Part shown: positions 1 to 7,005 of the stretch, one piece after another
Layout of the letters: each line of letters begins with the position of its first letter
Numbering within the stretch: position 1 is the stretch's first letter
From: an uncultured Bacteroidales bacterium
Lineage (GTDB): Bacteria > Bacteroidota > Bacteroidia > Bacteroidales > P3
DNA length: 17,794 nucleotides
NCBI GenBank assembly: GCA_905236405.1
Contig: CAJOQB010000053.1
Location: forward strand, 1-17,794
Direction: 5' to 3'
Notes under the pieces: model-generated
What the model was told of the DNA's origin: nothing
The model's database searches: none
Seen by the model: only the letters and a program-made list of their open reading frames with translations
Made by a program: the position numbers and the translations under genes

Positions 1-516
1 CAACCCGAATCCGGCATCCCATGTAAAATGGCCGGCAATGGGCCCCTGCAGGTCGGCGGCCACACGGAAGAGGTTGCGTTTCATCGAATAGAACGCACGG
101 GTTATGTAGTTGGCGTTCTCTTTGTCAATCCACTCGGGGTGAATATAGCTTTGGAAGCCATTGAAACCAAAGAATGGACTCATGGGGTCGGGCATATAGC
201 TGATGTCGAGACTCACACGGTGGTCGGGAATCAGATGCTTGGAGTCGTAATAGAACCGCAAAAGGCCGTAGCGGGTGGTGGTACGCGATGCCTCCACGTA
301 GATGGAATGCAGATACTCGGGATAGGTGCTGCCGTCACCAAAATAATAGATGTTGGCCAAAGCGCCATACTGGAAACCCAAGTCGGCATCGAACGATACG
401 CTGGGCAATGCTCCGAATGTCCATCCAGTACGGATGTTCTCGTCGGTGCCTTCTTGTGCCATCAGGGCAGGGGAGATGGCTGCCATCAAAAGCGATAGAA
501 ATAATATACGTTTCAT
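1..516 (-). CDS. BamA/surface-antigen-like outer membrane beta-barrel protein (DUF5982-like), 3' part missing
   Basis: The gene starts at 516 and runs off the left edge, so only the first 172 codons are present. Residues 1-21 form a typical signal peptide ending in a LMAQ site. The mature part has the alternating aromatic and Gly pattern of a barrel: GWTFGALPSVSFDADLGFQ near residues 30-48, then YYFGDGSTYPEY, then RFYYDSKHLIP and FFGFNGF. From memory these match the Bacteroidetes BamA/TamA-like family annotated as DUF5982 (surface antigen D15 type). The location is inferred to be the outer membrane; the substrate or role is unknown. It lies 19 bp downstream of the YD-repeat gene on the same strand, so the two are probably co-transcribed from the promoter near 1742. 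The barrel class is fairly certain; the exact family is less so. Confidence 0.72.
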   Translation of the reverse strand, partial: MKRILFLSLLMAAISPALMAQEGTDENIRTGWTFGALPSVSFDADLGFQYGALANIYYFGDGSTYPEYLHSIYVEASRTTTRYGLLRFYYDSKHLIPDHRVSLDISYMPDPMSPFFGFNGFQSYIHPEWIDKENANYITRAFYSMKRNLFRVAADLQGPIAGHFTWDAGFGL

Positions 517-535
517 GGTATTGAGGTGTTAATGA

Positions 536-1714
536 TTATTCGTAATATTCAATATGTCGTTCGTTGACCACCATGAGGGTGTCGCCTTCATAGTGCTCTT
601 TGCGTGTCCAATTGCCGTGGCTGTCGTATTGATAGACATCCCGCAGCTGGTTGTGTATCTCTTCGACAAGCAGGCCGTTGCTGCCGAAACGCTTGCGGAT
701 GTCGGTGGTGATGTTGCCTTGGTTGTCGTAATACAACTCATGCTGGGAGGTTTCGTGGCCGTCGGCGTCGTAGGTGTGGAATCGTTGGTAGGTGGTGTGG
801 CGTTGGCTGCAGACATAACAGCTCTGATGGATGAGCTCTTTTCCGCCCATATCGACGGATTGCTGTTGCATGGTGAGTATGCCGGACAAGGATGATTCTT
901 CGAGCAGAAGACCTTGGGCGTTGTAGGTGAAGGTGTCGCATCCACAGGTGCCCTCTGCGCTGTTGAACCACCGTACCTCTTGTTTGCGGTTGTCCTGGTC
1001 GTAGGTGATATGCCGTCCCACAAAGTCACCATCGGGTTTGTATTCGCATATCTGGGTGCGGTTGCCGCGTTCGTCGTAACGGAAACTGTAATGGTTCTCC
1101 ATCTCGTTCAAGGTGTTGAGCACCTGTTCGTCGACGATGCGTCCCTCGGTATCGTATTGGTATTGATAATGCTTGACGACCTGTGTGCCGTCCTGATACT
1201 GCTGCTGGTCGAGGATGAGGTTATTCTGTTCGTCGTATTGATAGGTAAAACACGAGACGGTATTTCCGTTCAGCAGGTGTCTCTCTTCGACAACATTGCC
1301 GGCATCGTCATAGAGATAGGCACAGTCTTCGGTACTCTCGCCTTTTCGCATACGATGTTCCACCTCCTGACCTTTGTCGTTATAGCGACGGCTCTGCGTC
1401 TGATCCAAACCATCTTTGGTAGAGAAATGTTGCTCCTCTATCTGATGGCCCCAGCGGTCGTATTTGAATCGATAACGGAAAAAGAGCATGTGATCGGCAT
1501 TGTATTTGTTGATTTCGTCACAATGGCCCTTCTTGTTGTAGTGATAGGTGATGCGGTTGATATGCTTGCGTTTGCGATAGCGTTCCTCGACAAGATGTCC
1601 ATCACGGTCATAGAGACGCACGCTCACCATCGAAGCCTTGCGTTCCCGTCCGCTTGGAGCCGTCTTGTGTATTGTCTCGGTGACTTGGCGCACCTTGCCG
1701 GAGAAGTTATCCAT
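536..1714 (-). CDS. RHS/YD-repeat protein without signal peptide
   Basis: This 392-residue protein consists almost wholly of about twelve degenerate YD (RHS-type) repeats of roughly 20-30 residues. Examples are LYDRDGHLVEE (about 34-44), YDDAGNVVEE, YDTEGRIVDE, YDERGNRT and, at the C-terminus, YDSHGNWTRK. Such repeats in RHS/TcC proteins build beta-sheet shells around toxins, but here there is no RHS core-protease motif, no variable toxin tail and no PAAR or VgrG neighbour. An in-frame TAG three codons before the ATG rules out an N-terminal extension. The start MDNFSGKVRQ has no signal peptide or lipobox, so export is not evident. It is transcribed from a -7 box at 1742-1749 and is followed after 19 bp by the outer-membrane barrel gene. 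Its function is unknown; a link to cell-envelope biology is inferred only from that neighbour. Confidence 0.8.
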   Translation of the reverse strand: MDNFSGKVRQVTETIHKTAPSGRERKASMVSVRLYDRDGHLVEERYRKRKHINRITYHYNKKGHCDEINKYNADHMLFFRYRFKYDRWGHQIEEQHFSTKDGLDQTQSRRYNDKGQEVEHRMRKGESTEDCAYLYDDAGNVVEERHLLNGNTVSCFTYQYDEQNNLILDQQQYQDGTQVVKHYQYQYDTEGRIVDEQVLNTLNEMENHYSFRYDERGNRTQICEYKPDGDFVGRHITYDQDNRKQEVRWFNSAEGTCGCDTFTYNAQGLLLEESSLSGILTMQQQSVDMGGKELIHQSCYVCSQRHTTYQRFHTYDADGHETSQHELYYDNQGNITTDIRKRFGSNGLLVEEIHNQLRDVYQYDSHGNWTRKEHYEGDTLMVVNERHIEYYE

Positions 1715-1741
1715 TGGCTGCTATCTATTCAAATGACGATG

Positions 1742-1773
1742 CAAAAGTACTACTTTTTTTATTGTTGTGTAAA
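1742..1773 (-). promoter_or_regulatory. Bacteroidetes-type promoter of the YD-repeat/barrel unit
   Basis: On the minus strand the -7 element TACTTTTG (1742-1749) matches TAnnTTTG. At a 20-nt spacing, TTTA at 1770-1773 is a weak -33 element. The start codon at 1714 leaves a short leader of about 20 nt. The box lies just downstream of the MFS terminator, as expected for a fresh transcription unit. Confidence 0.55.
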
Positions 1774-1791
1774 AAAAGTATTCAAACGGAT

Positions 1792-1825
1792 AAAAAAAGG
1801 GACACAACCATATGGCCGTGTCCCC
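1792..1825 (-). terminator. Rho-independent terminator of the MFS transporter gene
   Basis: Read on the minus strand, 1824 to 1799 forms a hairpin with arms GGGACAC and GTGTCCC and an inner palindrome CCATATGG. It is followed directly by seven T residues (1798-1792). It begins about 32 bp after the transporter stop codon. Confidence 0.85.
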
Positions 1826-1856
1826 AAATTAAAACACATTAGAAACGATTTTTTTC

Positions 1857-3578
1857 TTACTTGATGTTGGGTTCTTCGAGACCGTAGCCCTTCTTCTTGT
1901 CGACGGCTTTGAGATAAAGACCGATGAGCATGGCAGCCACACCAAGGCAAGCCAGCATGACGAGCGGCCAAGTGTAGTCATACGACACGGCCACCTGCTC
2001 GGAAACTGCCGACACCTGCTGTTGGGCCTCAGCAGCGGTCATGGTACCGGCATCGACGGCAGCTTGGGTTTGTTCCTTGATGGCAGCAACCTTGGCAACA
2101 AGCTCGGGGTTGGTATTGTCAAGCACCTTGCCAATCAGCAGCGGGAAGAGCCACAAGCCAATGTTCTGTATCCAGAAGATAAGAGCGTAGGCCGACCCGA
2201 TAATCTTTTCATCGACCAACTTGGGCACCGAGGGCCACAGGGCGGCAGGTACCAATGAGAAGGAGGCTCCAAGCACGAGGATGGTAACGTAGGCGACGAT
2301 GACACCTCCAATGGCGTTGCCTTTGAACATCGGGAGGATGAAAGCAAAGGTGAGGTGGCAAGCCACGAGCAGAATGGAACCGATAAGCAGCATGGAGGCA
2401 GCTTTACCCTTATGGTCGACATAGTTGCCAAGGATGGGGGTGATAGCCACGGCCAGCAACGGGAACACGGCGAAGATGGTTTCAGCGGTACCGCGCATAT
2501 AGCCCATGTAGCAATAGACAACCAGTGCAACAACAGCAGCGGCCATCAGACCAATCTTGACACCTTTCTTCTTGGAGAAGTTGCTCGAGAAAGAGCAGGC
2601 GGCTACAGCAAGCATGATGATATACTGAACAATTGTTACTTTGTCACTACCCCAGAAGGTGTTCGGGTCAGCAGCATTGAGCGTCAAGTTGCATTGCAGC
2701 ATGTTGACGGCATATTTCTGGAAGGGGAAGATGGCGCTATAGTAGAGCACGCACAGCAGGGCAACGAGCCAGAAACCAAGGCTGGAGAGAATCTTGCCAA
2801 TATCTTTCACCTTGAAGGGGTCGTCTTTCTCCTCAGCCTCACCGGTTTGGCTGTCGAGCTTCTTGTCCATGAAGAAGTAGGTGATGAACATGATGAGGGC
2901 GATGCAGAGCAGCACGACTCCGAACTTAACAGCGTTGTCGACATGCACCTCGCCGCCCAGCTTGGCGAAGTAGGGCGAGAAAATCATGCAGGTGGCTACA
3001 CCCAAACGGGCAAGAGCCATCTCGGAACCCATAGCCAAAGCGGTTTCACGACCCTTGAACCATTTGACGATACCGCGGCTCACCGTGATACCAGCCATCT
3101 CGCAGCCGCAACCGAAAAGCATGAAGCCGCAGGCAGCCAGCTTGGCAGAAGCAGGCATGCCACGATAGAACGGAGCAACGCCGATTTCATCGAACAGGGG
3201 AATGTAGTTTAGATTGTCGGTGAACCAACGCTCCAAACCTGTGCCAGGAAAGTAATCGCTGACAGCGTAGAATTTAATCAAGCCGCCAACGAGCATTACC
3301 GAACCAGAAAGGACGGCGGTGAAACGTACACCCATCTTGTCGAGGATGATGCCGGCAAAGATGAGGAAGAAAACAAAGACGTTGAGGAACACCTCGGCCC
3401 CCTGCATCGTTCCGAAAGCTGTCGAATCCCATCCGCGTGTCGACAGCATCAGATCCTTGATGGGTGACAGAATGTCCATAAAGACATAGCTGCAGAACAT
3501 GGCCAAAGCCAGCAGCAACAGTGCAATCCAGCGCATGGCTGCACTGTCTCTAAGTGTTTTGATACCTGTTTGTGTCAT
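1857..3578 (-). CDS. Major facilitator superfamily transporter
   Basis: This is a 573-residue polytopic membrane protein, read from the ATG at 3578 (MTQTGIKTLRDS). The frame is open a further 22 codons upstream, but that stretch covers the likely promoter, so the shorter start is preferred. About 12 hydrophobic helices are visible, for example WIALLLLALAMFCSYVFM, FLNVFVFFLIFAGIIL and FGVVLLCIALIMFITYFF. The loop after the second helix has LDKMGVRFTA, the MFS signature between helices 2 and 3 (D-x-x-G-x-R). A charged central cytosolic loop follows helix 6. Between the last two helices there is an unusual roughly 47-residue Ala/Gln/Glu-rich segment (about 486-532). The substrate cannot be read from the sequence; similar Bacteroidetes proteins are simply called MFS transporters. 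It has its own promoter and a strong terminator, so it is monocistronic. Confidence 0.88.
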   Translation of the reverse strand: MTQTGIKTLRDSAAMRWIALLLLALAMFCSYVFMDILSPIKDLMLSTRGWDSTAFGTMQGAEVFLNVFVFFLIFAGIILDKMGVRFTAVLSGSVMLVGGLIKFYAVSDYFPGTGLERWFTDNLNYIPLFDEIGVAPFYRGMPASAKLAACGFMLFGCGCEMAGITVSRGIVKWFKGRETALAMGSEMALARLGVATCMIFSPYFAKLGGEVHVDNAVKFGVVLLCIALIMFITYFFMDKKLDSQTGEAEEKDDPFKVKDIGKILSSLGFWLVALLCVLYYSAIFPFQKYAVNMLQCNLTLNAADPNTFWGSDKVTIVQYIIMLAVAACSFSSNFSKKKGVKIGLMAAAVVALVVYCYMGYMRGTAETIFAVFPLLAVAITPILGNYVDHKGKAASMLLIGSILLVACHLTFAFILPMFKGNAIGGVIVAYVTILVLGASFSLVPAALWPSVPKLVDEKIIGSAYALIFWIQNIGLWLFPLLIGKVLDNTNPELVAKVAAIKEQTQAAVDAGTMTAAEAQQQVSAVSEQVAVSYDYTWPLVMLACLGVAAMLIGLYLKAVDKKKGYGLEEPNIK

Positions 3579-3614
3579 ATTATTATTTGTTATTTTGTAT
3601 TCGAAATCGAGTTG

Positions 3615-3645
3615 CAAAAATACTAATAAAATCCGAATTGGCAAG
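3615..3645 (-). promoter_or_regulatory. Bacteroidetes-type promoter of the MFS transporter gene
   Basis: The minus strand has TATTTTTG (3615-3622), a full TAnnTTTG match. Nineteen bases upstream lies CTTG (3642-3645), a 3/4 match to TTTG. The leader to the ATG at 3578 is about 30 nt. The site rules out the longer reading of the gene from 3644, because that start would lie upstream of or inside the promoter. Confidence 0.6.
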
Positions 3646-3698
3646 TGTTTTCCTTGTTTTCTTCGTATTTTAACGTTTGTGTAAGCAATCGGAGACCA

Positions 3699-4394
3699 TT
3701 ATAGCAATTCGTACATGGCTCTTTGTATGAACTTGTTGAGTGGTACTGCAGCTTTGAAACAGGCGATGGTGTTATCCAACAGATTGTTGTTCGAAATCTC
3801 TTCGTCGGAAACATAATGCATGGCACAATAATCTTTGTATCGCAACAAATCGGCATCGGGCCAGTCTTTCGGGTAGCCTTTCGGTACTGTTGTTAGTTTC
3901 TTCCATGTATAGAAATCGCCAGGATACCAACGCTTGTATTCTTTATTGTTGATTATCTGCTTGAATTCTTCTACATTATAGTATATTTCTTGAATGATTG
4001 CTTTCAATGCAATTGGCTCAGGCATGAAGATGCCGCCGCCCATAAAACTGCCCTCCTCGGGGTCACCGTCAAACTGGGCGTAGTAACCAGGCACACCCGT
4101 CCGACGCACCCCTCCCGAAGGGATGAAAAGCGAAAGATGGGTCTTATATGGTCGTTTATCTTGAGAAAAGCGTATATCTCTATAGATGCGGTATATACAA
4201 CGTTTGGGGTCGGCACCGGCAATAGAGGGATCCAATGGGCTGATGGCTTCAATCAAAGCGGATGTGAATTGTTCAAAATGCTTTTTTATTGCATCATATC
4301 GTGGTTTATTAGCCTGAAACCATTCACGATTGTTGTTCATAGTCAACTCGCGAAGGAAGGGTAGGGCATCGGGATGAAGCGTGTTGATGTTCAT
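3699..4394 (-). CDS. DUF2461 (TIGR02453 family) protein
   Basis: This 231-residue protein matches the DUF2461 family over its whole length. An N-terminal LPFLRELTMNNNREWFQANK (about 12-31) is followed by the core CIYRIYRDIRFSQDKRPYKTH (about 66-86), and a later GFYAQF-like segment reads GVPGYYAQFDGD. The family is widespread, soluble and of unknown biochemical function; no signal peptide is seen. Its ATG overlaps the TGA of the upstream lipoprotein nuclease gene (ATGA, 4391-4394), so translation is probably coupled and it is the last gene of the nfo unit. No clear hairpin terminator is visible between its stop and the MFS promoter about 55 bp further on. The family call is secure; the role is not known. 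Confidence 0.88.
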   Translation of the reverse strand: MNINTLHPDALPFLRELTMNNNREWFQANKPRYDAIKKHFEQFTSALIEAISPLDPSIAGADPKRCIYRIYRDIRFSQDKRPYKTHLSLFIPSGGVRRTGVPGYYAQFDGDPEEGSFMGGGIFMPEPIALKAIIQEIYYNVEEFKQIINNKEYKRWYPGDFYTWKKLTTVPKGYPKDWPDADLLRYKDYCAMHYVSDEEISNNNLLDNTIACFKAAVPLNKFIQRAMYELL

Positions 4395-5209
4395 TTTCTT
4401 GTATGGTTAATGTTATCATAATTCCCCCATTTCCAACGTGAGGCATCACATTGCGACTCAAGTTGTTCTTCAATATCATCTGCCATGGCAGGGAAGAAAT
4501 CAATACCGGAACGACTCTCCACATCGTTGATGCTGACCACGAAATTGCGAGGGCCTTTGCCGCTTTTGCGATGGGGGACAAGGAAGGCGATGGCTTGCTG
4601 GCGATTGGGGGCATATACCACTTTGAAGAAATAATCGGGGATGGCCACTTTGTTGCGTCCGATGGTGTAGGCTGGCTCGTCAACAATAGGGCCTGTGACG
4701 ATATAGACGCTGTCGTAGTCGCGTGCCCATTGACGGACCTGCATTTCGATCTTGTTCCATATGCCATCGTTGAAATCAGCCAATTGTGGACATACGTTAC
4801 TCATATAGAACGACTCTCTCATGGCGGTGGTGTCCCATTTCATGTCACCGGCAGGACACAAGTGACCTCGGGTGTATCCCGAACCACGGTAGTCTTCATA
4901 ATGGGCGGAAATAGTGGCAACCATAGGGTCGCGTTCAAAAAAGTCGGTGCGTTGCACATTGCCTCGGGTATGAGCTGCCGTCAGCATATAGGCCACCCAT
5001 CGTGCCTGTTCGTATTGTTCGTTGTATTCCAATGTGTAGGCTTTGTGTCGAACAACAGAACGGCTGTCAACAATGGCAGGCAGCAAATCGACTTTTTTGG
5101 GGTTGGAGCGAAAAGATGCTATCGGAGAATCCGTAGATGAAGTGGCCTTGAAACATCCACTAAATACTATTGTAGCAAGAATTGATATGACTATAGTTTC
5201 TTTCTTCAT
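4391..5209 (-). CDS. DNA/RNA non-specific endonuclease, lipoprotein form
   Basis: This 272-residue protein belongs to the beta-beta-alpha-Me (NUC1/Serratia nuclease) family. It cuts DNA and RNA using one metal ion. The N-terminus is hydrophobic and ends in VFSGC with Cys19, a lipobox-like site, so it is probably a lipoprotein in the cell envelope. The active-site segment is YTRGHLCPAGD (112-122) with catalytic His116; the usual DRGH is TRGH here. The metal-binding Asn147 and Glu155 lie in the family N-x3-W-x2-x-E pattern with the same 8-residue spacing as the Serratia enzyme. It lies 18 bp after a very similar nuclease gene and overlaps the DUF2461 start by ATGA. Likely roles are extracellular nucleic-acid scavenging or nutrient uptake; that is inference. 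Confidence 0.9.
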   Translation of the reverse strand: MKKETIVISILATIVFSGCFKATSSTDSPIASFRSNPKKVDLLPAIVDSRSVVRHKAYTLEYNEQYEQARWVAYMLTAAHTRGNVQRTDFFERDPMVATISAHYEDYRGSGYTRGHLCPAGDMKWDTTAMRESFYMSNVCPQLADFNDGIWNKIEMQVRQWARDYDSVYIVTGPIVDEPAYTIGRNKVAIPDYFFKVVYAPNRQQAIAFLVPHRKSGKGPRNFVVSINDVESRSGIDFFPAMADDIEEQLESQCDASRWKWGNYDNINHTRK

Positions 5210-5227
5210 ATAGAGTATATTGATTTA

Positions 5228-5968
5228 TTACCAAGACCAGCATGTCCAACAAATTCTACTCTCTATTTGTTCCTGGACTTGGGTGGGAATGTCTGGAAAG
5301 AAGTCGATGCCTGTCCGTTGTTCCACCTCGTCGACTGTAACGGCAAAATCTTTGGTGTTTTCGTCGCAACGACGGTTGGGAAGAATAAAGGCGATGGCTT
5401 GACTTGTTTTGGGGCAGTATACCACTTTCCAAAATGCTTCAGGTACACTCACCTTGTTAGCACCGATGGTGGGTAATCCTTGTCGTAAAACAGGCCCCGT
5501 AAAGATGTACAGGGTGTCGTACTCTTTTGCCCATTGGCGTACCTTGTTTTCCACACGGTTCCATGCCCCATTGTTGAGATCGGCCAGCTGGGGGGTCATA
5601 TTGCTGTAGTAGTTGGACTCCATCATGGCGGTGGCGTCCCATTTCATGTCTCCTGCCGGTACCATGTGTCCTCTTGAATAGCCTGACTTACGGTAGTCTT
5701 CATGGTTGGCGCTGCCTGTCTCCACCGCCGGATCTTCATAAAAATTGGGGTCGCGTTGGATATCACCACCCACACGGTTTCGTGTCAACATATGTGCCGT
5801 CCATCGAGCTTGCTCGTGTTGCTCGCTGTATTCCAGCGTGTAGGCTTTGTGGTACACCACGGCCTGTCTGTCTTTGGCCACAGGAAGGCCCGGATAACCC
5901 CGAAATGTTTGGGCTATCATAGTCAGCGGAGCCAACAATAACAAACAGATATGCAGTCGTCTTATCAT
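5228..5968 (-). CDS. DNA/RNA non-specific endonuclease, secreted form (paralogue)
   Basis: From the ATG at 5968 this is a 246-residue member of the same beta-beta-alpha-Me nuclease family. That start gives a clean signal peptide (MIRRLHICLLLLAPLTMIAQ, cleavage after AQ) and overlaps the nfo stop by ATGA; a start seven codons upstream would bury the signal. Catalytic His101 lies in YSRGHMVPAGD, with metal ligand Asn132 and Glu140 in LNNGAWNRVE. It shares long near-identical stretches with the neighbour, such as HKAYTLEY and EQARW, so the pair is a tandem duplication. The main difference is location: this copy lacks a lipobox Cys and should be released into the periplasm or outside. The Cys/Trp-rich tail CWTCWSW is absent from the other copy. 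Confidence 0.9.
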   Translation of the reverse strand: MIRRLHICLLLLAPLTMIAQTFRGYPGLPVAKDRQAVVYHKAYTLEYSEQHEQARWTAHMLTRNRVGGDIQRDPNFYEDPAVETGSANHEDYRKSGYSRGHMVPAGDMKWDATAMMESNYYSNMTPQLADLNNGAWNRVENKVRQWAKEYDTLYIFTGPVLRQGLPTIGANKVSVPEAFWKVVYCPKTSQAIAFILPNRRCDENTKDFAVTVDEVEQRTGIDFFPDIPTQVQEQIESRICWTCWSW

Positions 5969-6816
5969 CCCTCCAAACTCCTCAGCCATTTGATTTCATC
6001 GGCCCAGCGGTCAGGCTCGGGCGTTTCAAGTATGATGGGCATATTGTCGAAACGTGGGTCACGCATTAATCGACCGAAAAATTCGAGGCCGATAAATCCG
6101 TTCCCCAGAGTTTCATGGCGGTCTACTCGTGAGCCACAGTCTTTCTTGCTGTCATTAAGATGAATGGCCTTAAGGTAATTGAACCCTATCACTCGATCAA
6201 ACTCATCGAATGTGGCGTTGTACCCCGATTCGCTCTTCAGGTCGTAACCGGCGGCAAAAGTGTGGCATGTGTCGATACACACTCCCACACGTTTTTTGTC
6301 CTCCACCCCCTCGATAATACGTGCGATTTGGTCGAACCGATAACCCAGGTTGCTCCCTTGCCCTGCTGTGTTCTCGATGACAGCCACCGCTTGTGTCGTC
6401 CGCTCGAGTGCGAAATTGATTTCGTGGGCAATTTGGTCCAAACATTCTTCGGGGCTGATTTGGTTGAGGTGTGCTCCTGGATGGAAATTGAGCCAATACA
6501 GGCCCAGTTGGTCCACTCGCATCATCTCGTCGAGAAATGCGGCACGTGATTTTTGCAACGCTTCGGGGTCGGGGTTGCCGAGGTTGATCAGGTAACTGTC
6601 GTGAGGCAGAACATGGTGTGGGTCGAACCCAGCCTTGGGCAATTCCTCTCGGAATGTACGGATGGTACTCTCGTCCAATGGCTTGCTTGTCCACGACTTC
6701 TGGTTGCGAGTGAAAAGGGCGAAGGCGTTCGCTCCAATAGCCTTGGCGTTGGTGATGGCATTGGTGACACCGCCTGAGGCACTAACATGAGCTCCTATGT
6801 ATTTATTTGAATTCAT
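5965..6816 (-). CDS. nfo: Endonuclease IV (deoxyribonuclease IV, AP endonuclease)
   Basis: This is a full-length 283-residue AP endonuclease of base-excision repair. It cuts 5' of abasic sites in the cytoplasm using a three-zinc centre. All nine zinc ligands known from E. coli Nfo have counterparts here: His72 (PHDSY), His112 (NFHPG), Glu148 (IENTAG), Asp182 and His185 (IDTCH), His219 (IHLNDSK), Asp232 and His234 (VDRHE), and Glu264 (LETP). The start MNSNKYIGAHVSASGG is the usual N-terminus. It is first in a unit with two secreted nucleases and DUF2461; its TGA overlaps the next ATG. A -7 box at 6890-6897 on the minus strand is the likely promoter. Pairing a cytosolic repair enzyme with exported nucleases is not an obvious pathway and may simply reflect shared transcription. 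Confidence 0.97.
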   Translation of the reverse strand: MNSNKYIGAHVSASGGVTNAITNAKAIGANAFALFTRNQKSWTSKPLDESTIRTFREELPKAGFDPHHVLPHDSYLINLGNPDPEALQKSRAAFLDEMMRVDQLGLYWLNFHPGAHLNQISPEECLDQIAHEINFALERTTQAVAVIENTAGQGSNLGYRFDQIARIIEGVEDKKRVGVCIDTCHTFAAGYDLKSESGYNATFDEFDRVIGFNYLKAIHLNDSKKDCGSRVDRHETLGNGFIGLEFFGRLMRDPRFDNMPIILETPEPDRWADEIKWLRSLEG

Positions 6817-6862
6817 TTATTGTATTATATTATTTTTCAATACGATGTAATTACACAACTGT

Positions 6863-6897
6863 TGTTCAATAGAACATGTAAAGCGATTGCAAATATA
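6863..6897 (-). promoter_or_regulatory. nfo promoter -7 element and leader hairpin
   Basis: On the minus strand TATATTTG (6890-6897) fits TAnnTTTG; no good TTTG is found at the -33 distance. In the leader, TGTTC and GAACA (6863-6876) form a perfect 5-bp inverted repeat with a 4-nt loop. The leader is about 70 nt long. Confidence 0.4.
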
Positions 6898-6951
6898 CAC
6901 AAAACTTGGTTTCTGACACTAAAGAATAACAAAAGACAATGTTATTTTTCC

Positions 6952-6959
6952 TATCTTTG
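6952..6959 (+). promoter_or_regulatory. -7 promoter element of the EFR1-type ferrodoxin gene
   Basis: TATCTTTG matches TAnnTTTG about 47 nt before the ATG at 7006. No TTTG is seen 19-20 nt upstream, so the promoter may be weak or activator-dependent. It faces away from the nfo promoter 55 bp to the left. Confidence 0.5.
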
Positions 6960-6960
6960 C

Positions 6961-6987
6961 ATTGTCGTTCACCTATAGAATGACGAT
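6961..6987 (+). promoter_or_regulatory. Leader hairpin or operator of the EFR1-type gene
   Basis: ATTGTCGTTC (6961-6970) and GAATGACGAT (6978-6987) pair over 10 positions in RNA, two of them G-U, around the 7-nt loop ACCTATA. It starts one base after the -7 element, so it lies at or around the expected transcription start. It could be a 5'-end mRNA-stabilising hairpin or a repressor site. Confidence 0.45.
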
Positions 6988-7005
6988 ACAACAAACTGAA
7001 ACAAA

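Noticed and set aside
28..498. Plus-strand open frame opposite the outer-membrane barrel
   Set aside because: The minus strand has a signal peptide and barrel motifs; the plus frame has none and is a shadow.
536..1714. Polymorphic toxin (RHS) system
   Set aside because: There is no C-terminal toxin domain, immunity gene, PAAR or secretion partner.
914..1864. Long plus-strand open frame of 316 codons opposite the YD-repeat gene
   Set aside because: It is antisense to a protein with clear YD repeats and spans its promoter and the MFS terminator. The hydrophobic translation comes from the opposite strand's codon pattern.
2355..3212. Plus-strand open frame of 285 codons opposite the MFS gene
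   Set aside because: It is a His/Glu/Gln-rich shadow of a membrane protein gene, with no promoter or recognisable domain.
3579..3644. Longer start for the MFS transporter
   Set aside because: The added 22 codons cover the -7 element at 3615-3622 and add no family sequence.
5969..5989. Longer start for the secreted nuclease (MAEEFGG...)
   Set aside because: It would place seven residues before a good signal peptide; the ATGA overlap with nfo favours 5968.
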